A stretch of 64,000 nucleotides of DNA. Origin: Massilia sp. YIM B02763. Its GTDB lineage: Bacteria; Pseudomonadota; Gammaproteobacteria; Burkholderiales; Burkholderiaceae_D. Where the stretch lies: positions 124,598 to 188,597 of the forward strand of contig NZ_JASNRD010000009.1 of NCBI RefSeq assembly GCF_030412015.1, written 5' to 3'. Every line of letters starts with the position of its first letter. The stretch's first letter is position 1. The notes under the pieces were generated by a model that saw only the letters and a program-made list of their open reading frames with translations, was not told where the DNA came from and did no database searches. A program made the translations under genes and the position numbers. Of this stretch, positions 1 to 7,466 are shown piece by piece.

Positions 1-1
1 G

Positions 2-118
2 CCGAACATCTTCCATGCCAAGCCGGCGGATTACCGCAAGGCCACCCAGCGCATCTACCATGCGCCGGGACTGGAGAGCGCGATCGAGCTGCCTGTCGTC
101 GATGCTGCTCAGCAGTAA
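2..118 (+). CDS. C-terminal end of a probable CocE/NonD (X-Pro dipeptidyl-peptidase-like) hydrolase, partial
   Basis: The window opens inside a plus-strand reading frame of 38 codons ending in TAA at 116-118. The visible tail contains FHAKPADYRKATQRIYH and ends in IELPVVDAAQQ. A tail of this kind, where the protein describes a bead of small hydrophobic strands after an ATQR-like segment, is what I know from the C-terminal beta-jelly-roll domain of CocE/NonD family serine hydrolases (peptidase S15 group). The catalytic domain lies outside the window, so the family call rests on this tail only and the substrate cannot be guessed. Confidence 0.45.
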   Translation, partial: PNIFHAKPADYRKATQRIYHAPGLESAIELPVVDAAQQ

Positions 119-283
119 ATCCATTCCCTTCCACAACACATTGATTTCATTGGGGAAATTTGAAAGGAAAAATGTCGCAAGCCGGCGACACGGATACTGA
201 ACAGCCAGGACTTTCATCGGAGACAAGAGTACGCTTGGCGTGTTGTTCCCCACAGCACGCCAAGTTTCCATCGAGGTCCAAAC

Positions 284-853
284 ATGAAGCATCTGATATC
301 CGCCGGCGCCCTGCTCGTCTGCAGCGCCTTCGCCCAAGCCCAAACCACCCACTGGACCTTCAGCTACGTCGGCTTCTACGACCGCGAAGCCGCCACGTTC
401 CTGTCCGACATGCGCATCGAAGGCTCGTTCACGGGCGTCGACGCCAACCTGGACGGCGTCCTCGATCGCAGCGAACTGACCTCGCTGCTGGTCGGCACGC
501 GCGACTACGTCACCTGCGGCGGCGCCAGCCTTCCCGGCAATTACTGCGGCGCCGACAGCTTCCATTTCTCCACCAGCGACGGCCTGTCGTTCAGCCTCGG
601 CGAATACGGCGGCGACCCCGAAGGCTGGTCCGGCGGCGGGCACCTGATCGAGTCCGGCAAGATGAGCTACGAGTACACGTACAACCCGGGCGGCAGCTAC
701 GAGCACCACCTGGACTGGACCGACGCCACCACGCTGAACATGGCCTCGGTGGCGCCGAGCATCATCACCTCGGTGCCGGAGCCGGGCGAATGGGCGATGC
801 TGGCCGCGGGCCTCGTGGGCCTGGGCGCCTGGTCGCGCCGCCGCCGTTCCTAG
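284..853 (+). CDS. PEP-CTERM sorting-domain exported protein
   Basis: A 189-residue protein with a Sec signal peptide at residues 1-19 (hydrophobic ISAGALLVCSAFAQA) and a C-terminal sorting tail: VPEPGEW, then a hydrophobic stretch (MLAAGLVGLGAW), then SRRRRS. That PEP motif-helix-Arg layout is the signature of substrates of the exosortase/PEP-CTERM system, in which the tail is removed and the protein is delivered to the envelope or exopolysaccharide. The body contains a DANLDGVLDRSEL segment that resembles an EF-hand-like calcium loop. No exosortase or EPS gene is in this window. ATG at 284 is chosen because the signal peptide begins there; an overlapping frame from 160 in another phase is a shadow. 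Confidence 0.85.
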   Translation: MKHLISAGALLVCSAFAQAQTTHWTFSYVGFYDREAATFLSDMRIEGSFTGVDANLDGVLDRSELTSLLVGTRDYVTCGGASLPGNYCGADSFHFSTSDGLSFSLGEYGGDPEGWSGGGHLIESGKMSYEYTYNPGGSYEHHLDWTDATTLNMASVAPSIITSVPEPGEWAMLAAGLVGLGAWSRRRRS

Positions 854-888
854 AAATCAGCGCAGGCGTCAGAGCAGGGGTCGGAGCA

Positions 889-929
889 GGGGTCAGAGCC
901 CGGTGTTGCTTTCCAAGGGCTCTGACCCC
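889..929. repeat. Inverted repeat with GGGGTCAGAGC core
   Basis: A perfect 13-nt inverted repeat: GGGGTCAGAGCCC at 889-901 and GGGCTCTGACCCC at 917-929, with a 15-nt loop. Degenerate direct copies of the left arm (gcgtcagagca, ggggtcggagca) lie just before it at about 866-888. The same core, GGGGTCAGAGC/GCTCTGACCCC, recurs as a longer inverted repeat at 38462-38571. No T-run follows, so it is not an obvious terminator. Confidence 0.7.
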
Positions 930-990
930 GGTGTTCCGCCCGCGGCATAGGAACAGTACGACACCGCACCGAACCAGAACGCGCCCACCC

Positions 991-997
991 CTAGACT
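991..997 (+). promoter_or_regulatory. Candidate -10 element CTAGACT placed for a leaderless mRNA
   Basis: CTAGACT resembles a sigma-S type -10 element (CTAnnnT) and ends only 7 nt before the ATG at 1005. If used, transcription would begin at about 1003-1005, on or next to the start codon. The upstream sequence has no Shine-Dalgarno motif. The CTAG core is part of a small palindrome (ccctagactaggg), so the match could be coincidental. Confidence 0.3.
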
Positions 998-1004
998 AGG
1001 GCAC

Positions 1005-1886
1005 ATGGGCGCAATCCACATCGGCATCTCCGGCTGGCGCTACCCGGCCTGGCGCGGCGTGTTCTACCCTCCCGGGCTGGTCCAGGCGCGCGAACTCGAC
1101 TACGCGGCGCGGCAGCTGCCCACCATCGAGCTGAACGGCTCCTTCTATTCGCTGCAGCGCCCGAACAGCTACGCGGCCTGGTACGAGGCGACGCCGCCCG
1201 GCTTCGTGTTCGCCGTGAAGGGCAACCGCTTCCTCACCCACATGCTCAAGCTGCGCGGCATCGAGGCGCCGCTGGCCAATGTGCTGGCGTCCGGCATGTT
1301 CGCGCTGCGCGAGAAGCTCGGCCCCATGCTGTGGCAATTCCCGCCGCAACTGCGCTTCGAGCCCGAACGCATCGACGCCTTCCTGTCCCTGCTGCCGCAC
1401 GACACGGGCCGGGCCCTGGAGCTCGCGCGCGGCCACGACGACAAGCTGGACGGCCGCGCCCTGCTGGAGATCGACGCCGTGCGGCCGCTGCGCCACGCGG
1501 TGGAGGTGCGCCACGAGAGTTTCCGCTGTCCCGCATTCATCGCCCTGCTGCGCAAGCACAACGTCGCGCTGGTCGTGGCCGACACGGCCGGCAAGTGGCC
1601 GGACTTCGAGGACGTGACGGCGGATTTCGTCTACATCCGCCTGCACGGGGAGCACGAGCTGTATGCGAGCGGCTACGAGGATGCGTCCCTGGAACGCTGG
1701 GCGGAGCGGATCCGCGCCTGGAGCGCGGGCGGACAGCCGGAGAACGCGCGCCTGGCGTCGGACGAGGCGCCGGCGCGCAGGAAGAGCCGGGATGTGTACT
1801 GCTACTTCGACAACGACATCAAGGTCAGGGCGCCGCAGGATGCGTTGCGCCTGATGGCGTTGCTGGATCTGGCATGGCGGCCGTAG
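1005..1886 (+). CDS. DUF72 (YecE-like) domain protein
   Basis: A 293-residue soluble protein beginning IHIGISGWRYPAWRGVFYPPG, followed by ELNGSFYSLQRPNSYAAWYEATPPGFVFAVKG; these are the conserved opening blocks of the DUF72/YecE TIM-barrel-like family. The biochemical role of the family is not established, and nothing next to this gene clarifies it. The stop codon TAG (1884-1886) lies inside the outer end of palindromic repeat A1 (GTAGGGTGG), so the reading frame ends in the repeat. Confidence 0.85.
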   Translation: MGAIHIGISGWRYPAWRGVFYPPGLVQARELDYAARQLPTIELNGSFYSLQRPNSYAAWYEATPPGFVFAVKGNRFLTHMLKLRGIEAPLANVLASGMFALREKLGPMLWQFPPQLRFEPERIDAFLSLLPHDTGRALELARGHDDKLDGRALLEIDAVRPLRHAVEVRHESFRCPAFIALLRKHNVALVVADTAGKWPDFEDVTADFVYIRLHGEHELYASGYEDASLERWAERIRAWSAGGQPENARLASDEAPARRKSRDVYCYFDNDIKVRAPQDALRLMALLDLAWRP

Positions 1887-1983
1887 GGTGGACAGCTCCG
1901 CTGTCCACGCGTTCGACGATCCCCTGGTTCGCCGCGGCGCATGCTCGTGTCGAACGCGTGGACGGCAAAGCCGTCCACCCTAC
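1883..1983. repeat. Palindromic repeat family A, copy 1
   Basis: Two inverted units: GTAGGGTGGAC...GTCCACGCGTTCGA on the left and cgaacgcgtggac...gtccaccctac on the right, each itself a hairpin (gtggac-agctccgct-gtccac; gtggacggcaaagccgtccac). It fills the space between two convergent genes, and its outer TAGs are the stop codons of both. Other copies: 11769-11869, 23775-23842, 26031-26095, 44744-44822, 58280-58387. Confidence 0.85.
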
Positions 1984-2249
1984 CTCACGTGCAGCTTGAT
2001 GACCTTGCGCCCCTGCGCATCGCGCTCCGGCAACGGCGCCGCCGGCGCGCAGGTATTGCAGCCGCCGCTGTCGCAGCCGCCGCCGCAGCTCGAGCCCGTG
2101 TCGAGCCACTCGACCAGGCGGCCCTTGCCGGTGCCGTTCGAGAGGGTATAGACGAGGCGCTGGCGCCAGGCCTTGGGCAGGTATTTGGCGCCGGCATACA
2201 GGGCCGCCAGCAGGACGACGAATGCGACGATCAGGTATTGGAGCAGCAT
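1980..2249 (-). CDS. Small Cys-rich single-pass membrane protein linked to FeoB
   Basis: An 89-residue protein starting MLLQYLIVAFVVLLAALYAGAK: one N-terminal transmembrane helix, then a basic stretch and a cysteine cluster (SSCGGGCDSGGCNTCAP, four Cys) before a short polar tail. The start at 2249 sits one base after the feoB stop, so the two are probably translationally coupled; a TTG further upstream would overlap feoB. Small Cys-rich membrane partners of FeoB exist in many bacteria, and this one resembles them in position and layout. Its mechanism (metal relay or redox) is inference. The stop codon is contributed by repeat A1. Confidence 0.7.
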   Translation of the reverse strand: MLLQYLIVAFVVLLAALYAGAKYLPKAWRQRLVYTLSNGTGKGRLVEWLDTGSSCGGGCDSGGCNTCAPAAPLPERDAQGRKVIKLHVR

Positions 2250-2250
2250 G

Positions 2251-4140
2251 TCAGCCTCCCATGGCAAGCGCCACGTGATAGGTGATGAACGAAGCCGCGT
2301 AGGCCAGCGCGAACATATAGCCGGCCATCAGCAGCGCGTAACGGGTGCGGCCGGTTTCGCGGCGCACCACCGACAGCGTCGACAGGCACTGCGGCGCGAA
2401 CACGTACCAGGCCAGCAGCGACAGCGCGGTCGCCAGGCTCCAGGACGACGCGATGATCGGGGTCAGCGCCGTGGCGACGTCGTCGCCCGTGGACGACAGC
2501 GCGTACACGGTGCCGAGGGCGCCCACGGCCACTTCGCGCGCCGCCATGCCCGGCACCAGCGCGATGCAGATCTGCCAGCCGAAGCCGATCGGCGCGAAGA
2601 TCACTTCCAGCGCACGGCCCAGCATGCCGGCCACGCTGTAGTAGATCGGCGGGTGCGTCGCGCCTTCCGGGGCGCCCGGGAAGCTGGACAGGAACCAGAC
2701 CAGGATCATCAGGGTCAGGATGGTGGTGCCGACGCGGGTCAGGAAGATGCGCGCGCGCTCCCACAGGCCCAGCGCCAGGTTGTGCAGGTGCGGCCAGTGG
2801 TAGGCCGGCAGCTCCAGCATCAGCGGCTGGTGGCCCTTGGCGCCCATGCTGCGCTTGAAGAACCAGGCCACGCCCATGGCGCTGACGATGCCGGCCGCGT
2901 ACAGCAGGAACAGCACCAGGCCCTGCAGGTTGAAGCCCCAGCCGACCTCGCGGTTCGGGATGAAGGCGGCGATCACCAGCGCGTACACGGGCAGGCGCGC
3001 GGAACACGTCATCAGGGGCGCGATCATGATCGTGACGAGGCGGTCGCGCGGGTTCTGGATGGTACGCGCCGCCATCACGCCGGGAATGGCGCAGGCGAAC
3101 GAGGACAAGAGCGGGATGAAGGCGCGGCCGGACAGGCCCACGCCGCCCATCATGCGGTCGAGCAGGAAGGCCGCGCGCGGCAGGTATCCGCAGTCTTCCA
3201 GGATCAGGATGAAGAAGAACAGGATCAGGATCTGCGGCAGGAACACGAGCACGCTGCCGACGCCGCCGAAGATGCCGTCCACGATCAGGCTGTGCAGGGG
3301 GCCGTCGGCCATGCCCGCGCTGACCCAGCGGCCGAGCGCGTCGACGCCGTCCTTGATGGCGTCCATCACGGGCGCGGCCCAGCTGAACACGGCCTGGAAG
3401 ATCAGGAACATCAGCGCCGCCAGGATGATGGGACCGGCCACCGGGTGCAGCACGACGCGGTCGATCTGTTCGCTCAGGTTGCCCGTGTCCTTGTCGAAGC
3501 TGACGGTGGCGTCGATGATGCGGCGCACCTCGCGCTGGGTCTCCTCGACCGGCACGGCGTCGATGGCGGCCAGGGGCTGCGGCTTGACGCCGCCGGCCAG
3601 CGGCATCGCGTCCAGCGCGGCCAGCAGGGTCTTTTCGCCGCCGGCCTGGACCGCCACGGTCTCGACCACGGGCATGCCCAGCTCCTGCGACAGGCGCGCC
3701 GTATCGATCTCGATGCCGCGCTTCTTGGCGACGTCGACCATGTTCAGGGCCAGCACCATCGGCAGGCCCAGGCGCTTGATCTCCAGGACCAGGCGCAGGT
3801 TCAGGCGCAGGTTGGTGGCATTGACGACGCAGACGATGGCGTCCGGGCTGCGTTCGCCGGCGCGCAGGCCAGCCACCACGTCGCGCGTGATCGCTTCGTC
3901 GGGCGTGTGGGCGGTGAGGCTGTAGGCGCCGGGAAGGTCGAGCACGCGCAGGGCGCGCCCGCCCGGCAGCGTGAAGCTGCCTTCCTTGCGTTCGATGGTG
4001 ACGCCGGCGTAGTTGGCGACTTTCTGGCGCGCGCCGGTGAGGCGGTTGAACAGTGCGGTCTTGCCGCAGTTCGGATTACCCAGCAGGGCGATGAGCGGCG
4101 TCGTCGCGGCCGCATGGACCTGCTGTTCTACTACTCCCAT
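2251..4140 (-). CDS. feoB: FeoB ferrous iron transporter
   Basis: A 629-residue inner-membrane Fe(II) transporter with a fused N-terminal G protein. The G1 loop GNPNCGKT is at residues 21-28, G3 appears as DLPGAYSL and G4 as NMVD; the C-terminal two thirds is a bundle of hydrophobic segments with the Gate regions (for example GLSGRAFIPLLSSFACAIPG and SCSARLPVYALVIAAFIP, where the Cys is in the conserved pore). It is shorter than E. coli FeoB (773), mostly from compact linkers and tail, with no break in conserved blocks. feoA lies 13 nt upstream and the small Cys-rich protein directly follows, so feoA-feoB-small protein is one operon, probably Fur-controlled. Confidence 0.95.
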   Translation of the reverse strand: MGVVEQQVHAAATTPLIALLGNPNCGKTALFNRLTGARQKVANYAGVTIERKEGSFTLPGGRALRVLDLPGAYSLTAHTPDEAITRDVVAGLRAGERSPDAIVCVVNATNLRLNLRLVLEIKRLGLPMVLALNMVDVAKKRGIEIDTARLSQELGMPVVETVAVQAGGEKTLLAALDAMPLAGGVKPQPLAAIDAVPVEETQREVRRIIDATVSFDKDTGNLSEQIDRVVLHPVAGPIILAALMFLIFQAVFSWAAPVMDAIKDGVDALGRWVSAGMADGPLHSLIVDGIFGGVGSVLVFLPQILILFFFILILEDCGYLPRAAFLLDRMMGGVGLSGRAFIPLLSSFACAIPGVMAARTIQNPRDRLVTIMIAPLMTCSARLPVYALVIAAFIPNREVGWGFNLQGLVLFLLYAAGIVSAMGVAWFFKRSMGAKGHQPLMLELPAYHWPHLHNLALGLWERARIFLTRVGTTILTLMILVWFLSSFPGAPEGATHPPIYYSVAGMLGRALEVIFAPIGFGWQICIALVPGMAAREVAVGALGTVYALSSTGDDVATALTPIIASSWSLATALSLLAWYVFAPQCLSTLSVVRRETGRTRYALLMAGYMFALAYAASFITYHVALAMGG

Positions 4141-4153
4141 TGCATGTTTCCGT

Positions 4154-4423
4154 TCATTCCGGCTGGATCGAGATCAGCGCAGCCTCGAAGCGGCGCAGGG
4201 CGAAGGTGGACTGGCCGACTTTCACGGCCAGCGGGCCGCCCGTCAGGCTGCGCTTGAGCATGCGGATGCGTTCGCCCGGAACGAAACCAAGCTCCATCAG
4301 GCGGCGCGATACGTCGATACCGCCGTCGCGCTCGCTCGTCGCGCTCGGCTTGAGCGTGATCACGGTGGCGCTCTGGCCGGCCTTGAGGGCGTCGAGCGTG
4401 GTCAGGGTGGGGGCAAGAGTCAT
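4154..4423 (-). CDS. feoA: FeoA family ferrous iron transport accessory protein
   Basis: An 89-residue SH3-like cytosolic protein with the family core SRRLMELGFVPGERIRMLKRS and GGPLAVKVGQSTFALRRFEA. It is thought to bind FeoB and help regulate its activity. It is the first gene of the feo operon; the ATG at 4423 is about 60 nt downstream of a Fur-like dyad at 4483-4503, and the sequence before it is gagaa-poor, so the ribosome site is weak. Confidence 0.93.
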   Translation of the reverse strand: MTLAPTLTTLDALKAGQSATVITLKPSATSERDGGIDVSRRLMELGFVPGERIRMLKRSLTGGPLAVKVGQSTFALRRFEAALISIQPE

Positions 4424-4482
4424 GGTGTCGCTTCCGTAAAGAGGTGTAGCGCTGCGGTCACAGATGTGTGCATCATAAACCT

Positions 4483-4503
4483 AAATGCGAATTATTTCTA
4501 TTT
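4483..4503. promoter_or_regulatory. Fur-box-like dyad upstream of feoA
   Basis: AAATgcgAATTATTTctATTT, an imperfect 21-nt AT-rich palindrome with the AAT/ATT spacing of Fur operators. It lies about 60 nt upstream of feoA on the minus strand. The match is weaker than the bfd box at 4603-4621, but ferrous uptake operons are classic Fur targets. Confidence 0.5.
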
Positions 4504-4602
4504 GCGGTTTGTCTACTTCTTTTTGCAGGGCCCGTTTTCGGCGCGCACGACTGAATAAAAACGCTTGCGTTCGCGCCGCGACTCCGGGAAAATACGAAAG
4601 TG

Positions 4603-4621
4603 AATGAGAATGATTCGCATT
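4603..4621. promoter_or_regulatory. Fur box upstream of bfd
   Basis: AATGAGAATGATTCGCATT is a 19-nt dyad close to the Fur consensus GATAATGATAATCATTATC. It is centred about 63 nt before the bfd ATG at 4675, and its position shows that bfd starts at 4675 and not at the in-frame GTG at 4600, which would place the operator in the coding region. Confidence 0.75.
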
Positions 4622-4674
4622 ATAGACCGAGCAACATTGTCGAGTGCGCATCCCCACTACTCCGGAATCGCCCC

Positions 4675-4893
4675 ATGATCGTCTGCGTCTGCAACAACAT
4701 CTCCGACCGCGAAATCCGCCAGGCGGTCGACCTCGGCCTCACCTCGATGGCCGACCTGTACAAGGAACTCGGTGTCGGTACCTGCTGCGGCAAATGCGTC
4801 AGCTATGCCCGCGAAGTCATGCACGAACACCTGGACAGCAAGACCACGGTCACCGAGCTGCGCCGTACACCGGCTGCTGGCCTGACCGCCTGA
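4675..4893 (+). CDS. bfd: Bacterioferritin-associated ferredoxin
   Basis: A 72-residue [2Fe-2S] protein beginning MIVCVCNNISDREIRQAV, with the four Bfd cysteines visible as CVC near the start and GTCCGKC further on (Cys-x-Cys...Cys-x-x-Cys arrangement). It delivers electrons to bacterioferritin for iron release; the bacterioferritin gene is 1.04 kb downstream at 5937. The Fur box immediately upstream fits induction under iron limitation. Confidence 0.93.
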   Translation: MIVCVCNNISDREIRQAVDLGLTSMADLYKELGVGTCCGKCVSYAREVMHEHLDSKTTVTELRRTPAAGLTA

Positions 4894-4920
4894 TATCAGG
4901 CAATCCGTCTGATTTGCACC

Positions 4921-4948
4921 ACGGGCGCGGCCTTGCCTGCGCCCGTTT
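4921..4948 (+). terminator. Possible intrinsic terminator after bfd
   Basis: Stem ACGGGCGC (4921-4928) pairs with GCGCCCGT (4939-4946), then TTT. The T-run is short, so termination may be partial. The remaining 4949-5149 holds no gene that I can support. Confidence 0.45.
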
Positions 4949-5149
4949 GGCCGGCGCCGCGCCGTCCGCGGCTCCGCTTCCCGCGCCGCCCTGTTCCCAC
5001 GCCGCCCTGTTCCTACGCTTCCTGCCGTGTTCCCGTCCGCGCCCCTGGCGCGCGGCCGCCTATTGCTCCGCACAATCGCCGCGTGTTCCCGACCGTGGTT
5101 TTGCCGCTCTTGGTAGTATGTGGGCTCCGACGCATCCAGGTCCTGTCCC

Positions 5150-5830
5150 ATGCCAGTGATCCCGTTCCGTTCGCCAAGGGCTCCCTTCCGGGTCGAGCCG
5201 CCGCCCGCGCCGTCGCGGACCGCCGTCGCCGTCCATTGGCTGCGCCGGATGCACGTCTGGGTCGGCCTGTGGGGTGCCCTGCTCGGCCTGCTGTTCGGCG
5301 GCACCGGCATCCTGCTCAACCACCGCGACGTGCTGCCCATCCCGGCCGCCCAGGTCCAGGCGACGACGGTCCAGGTGCCGCTGCCGGCCCCCGCCCCGCG
5401 CACCCCGCAGGCGCTGGCGGACTGGCTCAGGCGCTCGCTCCGGCTCGGCCAGGATCCCGTGCGGGTGCAGGCCGAGGCCGCGCGTCCCGTGGCCTGGGGC
5501 GACCGCTCCCTCATCCAGCCGGCACGCTGGCGCGCCAGCTTCGCGGCGCCGTCCGGCAGCGTGCAGGCCGAGTACTGGGTCGGCAACAACTACGTCACCG
5601 TCACACGCAGCGACAACAATGTTTTCGCCACGCTGTCCAACCTGCACAAGGGAACCGGCATGGGGGCGGCCTGGGTGTTGTTGGTCGACACGCTGGCCGG
5701 CTCGATCATCCTGCTGTCGCTGTCCGGCGTGCTGCTGTGGGCGCTCACGGCGCGCGCGCGCACCGTCGGGCTGGCGATCGGCGCGGCCTCGCTGGTCGCG
5801 GCGGGCGCGCTGGCGCTGGCTGCGCTGTAG
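5150..5830 (+). CDS. PepSY-associated TM helix domain protein
   Basis: A 226-residue membrane protein. After a Pro/Arg-rich cytosolic start there is a first helix (HVWVGLWGALLGLLFGGTGILLNHRD, with the HxWxG...NHR pattern of the PepSY-TM family), a periplasmic segment ending NNVFATLSNLHKGTG, then two helices (AAWVLLVDTLAGSIILLSLSGVLLW and IGAASLVAAGALALAAL). Family members are often encoded beside siderophore or iron-reduction genes, and this one sits between bfd and bfr, which suggests a redox role in iron handling; that is inference. ATG at 5150 is preferred over a GTG at 5120. Confidence 0.75.
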   Translation: MPVIPFRSPRAPFRVEPPPAPSRTAVAVHWLRRMHVWVGLWGALLGLLFGGTGILLNHRDVLPIPAAQVQATTVQVPLPAPAPRTPQALADWLRRSLRLGQDPVRVQAEAARPVAWGDRSLIQPARWRASFAAPSGSVQAEYWVGNNYVTVTRSDNNVFATLSNLHKGTGMGAAWVLLVDTLAGSIILLSLSGVLLWALTARARTVGLAIGAASLVAAGALALAAL

Positions 5831-5894
5831 CGCGCGCTGTCGCATTCGCGGCAACAGGAAGGGCCGGGGATGTCCGGCAAGTCCATGGGTTTGC

Positions 5895-5900
5895 TATGAT
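5895..5900 (+). promoter_or_regulatory. Candidate extended -10 for bfr
   Basis: TTGCTATGAT gives a TATGAT -10 with an upstream TGC extended element, 36 nt before the bfr ATG. No good -35 is seen. Confidence 0.3.
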
Positions 5901-5936
5901 GCCGGGGTCACATCCACACGAAAATAAAGGCATTCC

Positions 5937-6407
5937 ATGAAGGGCGACCCGAATATCATCCGTCTGCTGAACGCACAGCTGACCAACGAACTCACCGCAG
6001 TCAACCAGTACTTCCTGCATGCGCGCATGTACAAGCACTGGGGCCTCGACAAACTCGGCAAGAAGGAATACGAGGAATCGATCGGCGAGATGAAGCATGC
6101 GGACAAGCTGATCGACCGCATCCTGATGCTGGACGGCCTGCCGAACCTGCAGGCGCTGCACAAGCTCCTGATCGGCGAATCGGCCCAGGAAATGCTGGAA
6201 TGCGACCTGAAGCTGGAACGCGCGGCCCAGGACACCGTCAAGGAAGGCATCGCCGCCGCCGAAATCGCGCACGACTACGTGTCGCGCGACCTGTTCCTGA
6301 TGATCCTGGAAGATACCGAGGAACACATCGAGTGGCTGGAAACGCAGCTGGACCTGATCGTCAAGGTCGGGATCCAGAACTACCTGCAATCGCAGATCGG
6401 CGAATAA
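5937..6407 (+). CDS. bfr: Bacterioferritin
   Basis: A 156-residue haem ferritin that forms a 24-mer iron store in the cytosol. Met52, the haem ligand, is present in IGEMKHAD, and ferroxidase ligands Glu18, Glu51, His54, Glu94 and His130 align with E. coli Bfr numbering without gaps. Position 127, Glu in E. coli, is Thr here (EDTEEH), with Glu at 128 and 129. Length is normal (158 in E. coli). It partners with Bfd encoded just upstream. The 3' side carries repeat B1. Confidence 0.95.
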   Translation: MKGDPNIIRLLNAQLTNELTAVNQYFLHARMYKHWGLDKLGKKEYEESIGEMKHADKLIDRILMLDGLPNLQALHKLLIGESAQEMLECDLKLERAAQDTVKEGIAAAEIAHDYVSRDLFLMILEDTEEHIEWLETQLDLIVKVGIQNYLQSQIGE

Positions 6408-6412
6408 AAATA

Positions 6413-6496
6413 CCGTCGCCCCCGCGCAGGCGGGAGCCCGATGTAGCGTTACGACGGCGCCAGCAAATCGGGCCCCTGCCTTCGCAGGGCGACGGT
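6413..6496. repeat. Palindromic repeat family B, copy 1
   Basis: Inverted ends ccgtcgcccccgcgcaggcg...cctgccttcgcagggcgacgg, each a small hairpin, around a short variable centre (agcccgatgtag...atcgggcc, which also pairs). It separates convergent bfr and the PfkB kinase gene. Related copies: 9674-9779, 20706-20850, 49251-49376. Confidence 0.8.
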
Positions 6497-6524
6497 TCAT
6501 GCGCCAAGGTTCATCGAGCGCAGC

Positions 6525-7451
6525 TCACCGCCAGCGCTTCACCCACTTGTCGTAGAACCCCAGGTCGCGCGGCACCGCGCCCGCCACGGCGCAGATGGCG
6601 CCGGCGAATTCGTTGGCGCGCGCCAGCGTCGTCTCCAGGGGCCAGTCGCGCTCCCGTCCCAGCAGCATGATCGCCGCGAAGGCATCGCCCGCCCCCGCCG
6701 TGTCGATCACGAACGGCGGCGCCGGATTGTCGCGGTGCGCGAGCAGGCTGCCGTCGGCGCAAAAGGTCACGGAGCCGCGGTGGCCCAGCGTCACCACCAG
6801 CGTCTCCAGCATGAAGCGGTCCATCAGCGCGCGGCAGGCCGCATGCACTTCCTCGGTGGCCAGCGGCGGATCGTCCGGGCCGATCTGGAAATACCACTGG
6901 AACAGCGCCTGCAATTCCGCTTCGTTGACCTTGACCACGTCGGCCGCCGTCAGCGCGTGCGTGACCAGCTGCTCGCCGGCCTGGCCCGGGCGCAGGTTCA
7001 GGTCGAGGAAGCGCCTGGCCGGCGTCGCCTCCAGCACGGCGTCCAGGGCCAGGCGCGAGCATTCCGCGCGCTGGGCCAGGGTGCCGAAATAGACGCTGCG
7101 CGCGCCCTGGGCGCCGGCGGCGGCGATGCTGTCGCGGGCCGCCTGCGGGTCGATGAAGTCGTAGGCCTGGCCGGGCAGCAGCGTCAGGCGCTGGCCACTA
7201 CCGGTCCGTTCGACCAGCATGCGGCCCGTTTCTTCCATGGCGTCGACCTGCACGCCCGTCTCCGGCATCACGAAGCGCTCGAACTCGGCGCGCACGGCCA
7301 GGCCGTTGCGGTCGTTGCCGATGCGCGTGATCAGCAGGGGCGGCAGCATGAAGGCGGCCAGGTGGCGCGCCACGTTGAACGGCGCGCCGCCGATGCTTTG
7401 TTCCGCCGGCAGCTCCTCGACCAGCGCTTCGCCGAATACGATGGTGGTCAT
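6525..7451 (-). CDS. PfkB-family carbohydrate kinase
   Basis: A 308-residue ribokinase-fold sugar kinase. It shows the family's N-terminal substrate segment (GGAPFNVARHLAAF), LNLRPG in the middle, and the C-terminal anion-hole/catalytic signature DTAGAGDAFAA around residue 250, where Asp is the base. The GGAPFN segment is typical of fructokinase-like members, but the sugar cannot be fixed from sequence alone. It lies 15 nt downstream of the glutathione transferase gene on the same strand, so the two are likely co-transcribed. Confidence 0.88.
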   Translation of the reverse strand: MTTIVFGEALVEELPAEQSIGGAPFNVARHLAAFMLPPLLITRIGNDRNGLAVRAEFERFVMPETGVQVDAMEETGRMLVERTGSGQRLTLLPGQAYDFIDPQAARDSIAAAGAQGARSVYFGTLAQRAECSRLALDAVLEATPARRFLDLNLRPGQAGEQLVTHALTAADVVKVNEAELQALFQWYFQIGPDDPPLATEEVHAACRALMDRFMLETLVVTLGHRGSVTFCADGSLLAHRDNPAPPFVIDTAGAGDAFAAIMLLGRERDWPLETTLARANEFAGAICAVAGAVPRDLGFYDKWVKRWR

Positions 7452-7466
7452 GCGCTCGCGCCCTAT

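Noticed and set aside
2173..4257. Plus-strand frame of 694 codons across feoB
   Set aside because: Antisense shadow: composition is Gln/His/Arg-rich, no motif, while feoB and feoA on the other strand are certain.
4600..4674. Earlier GTG start for bfd at 4600
   Set aside because: It would put the Fur box (4603-4621) in the coding region and add residues not seen in Bfd proteins, which begin with MxVCxC.
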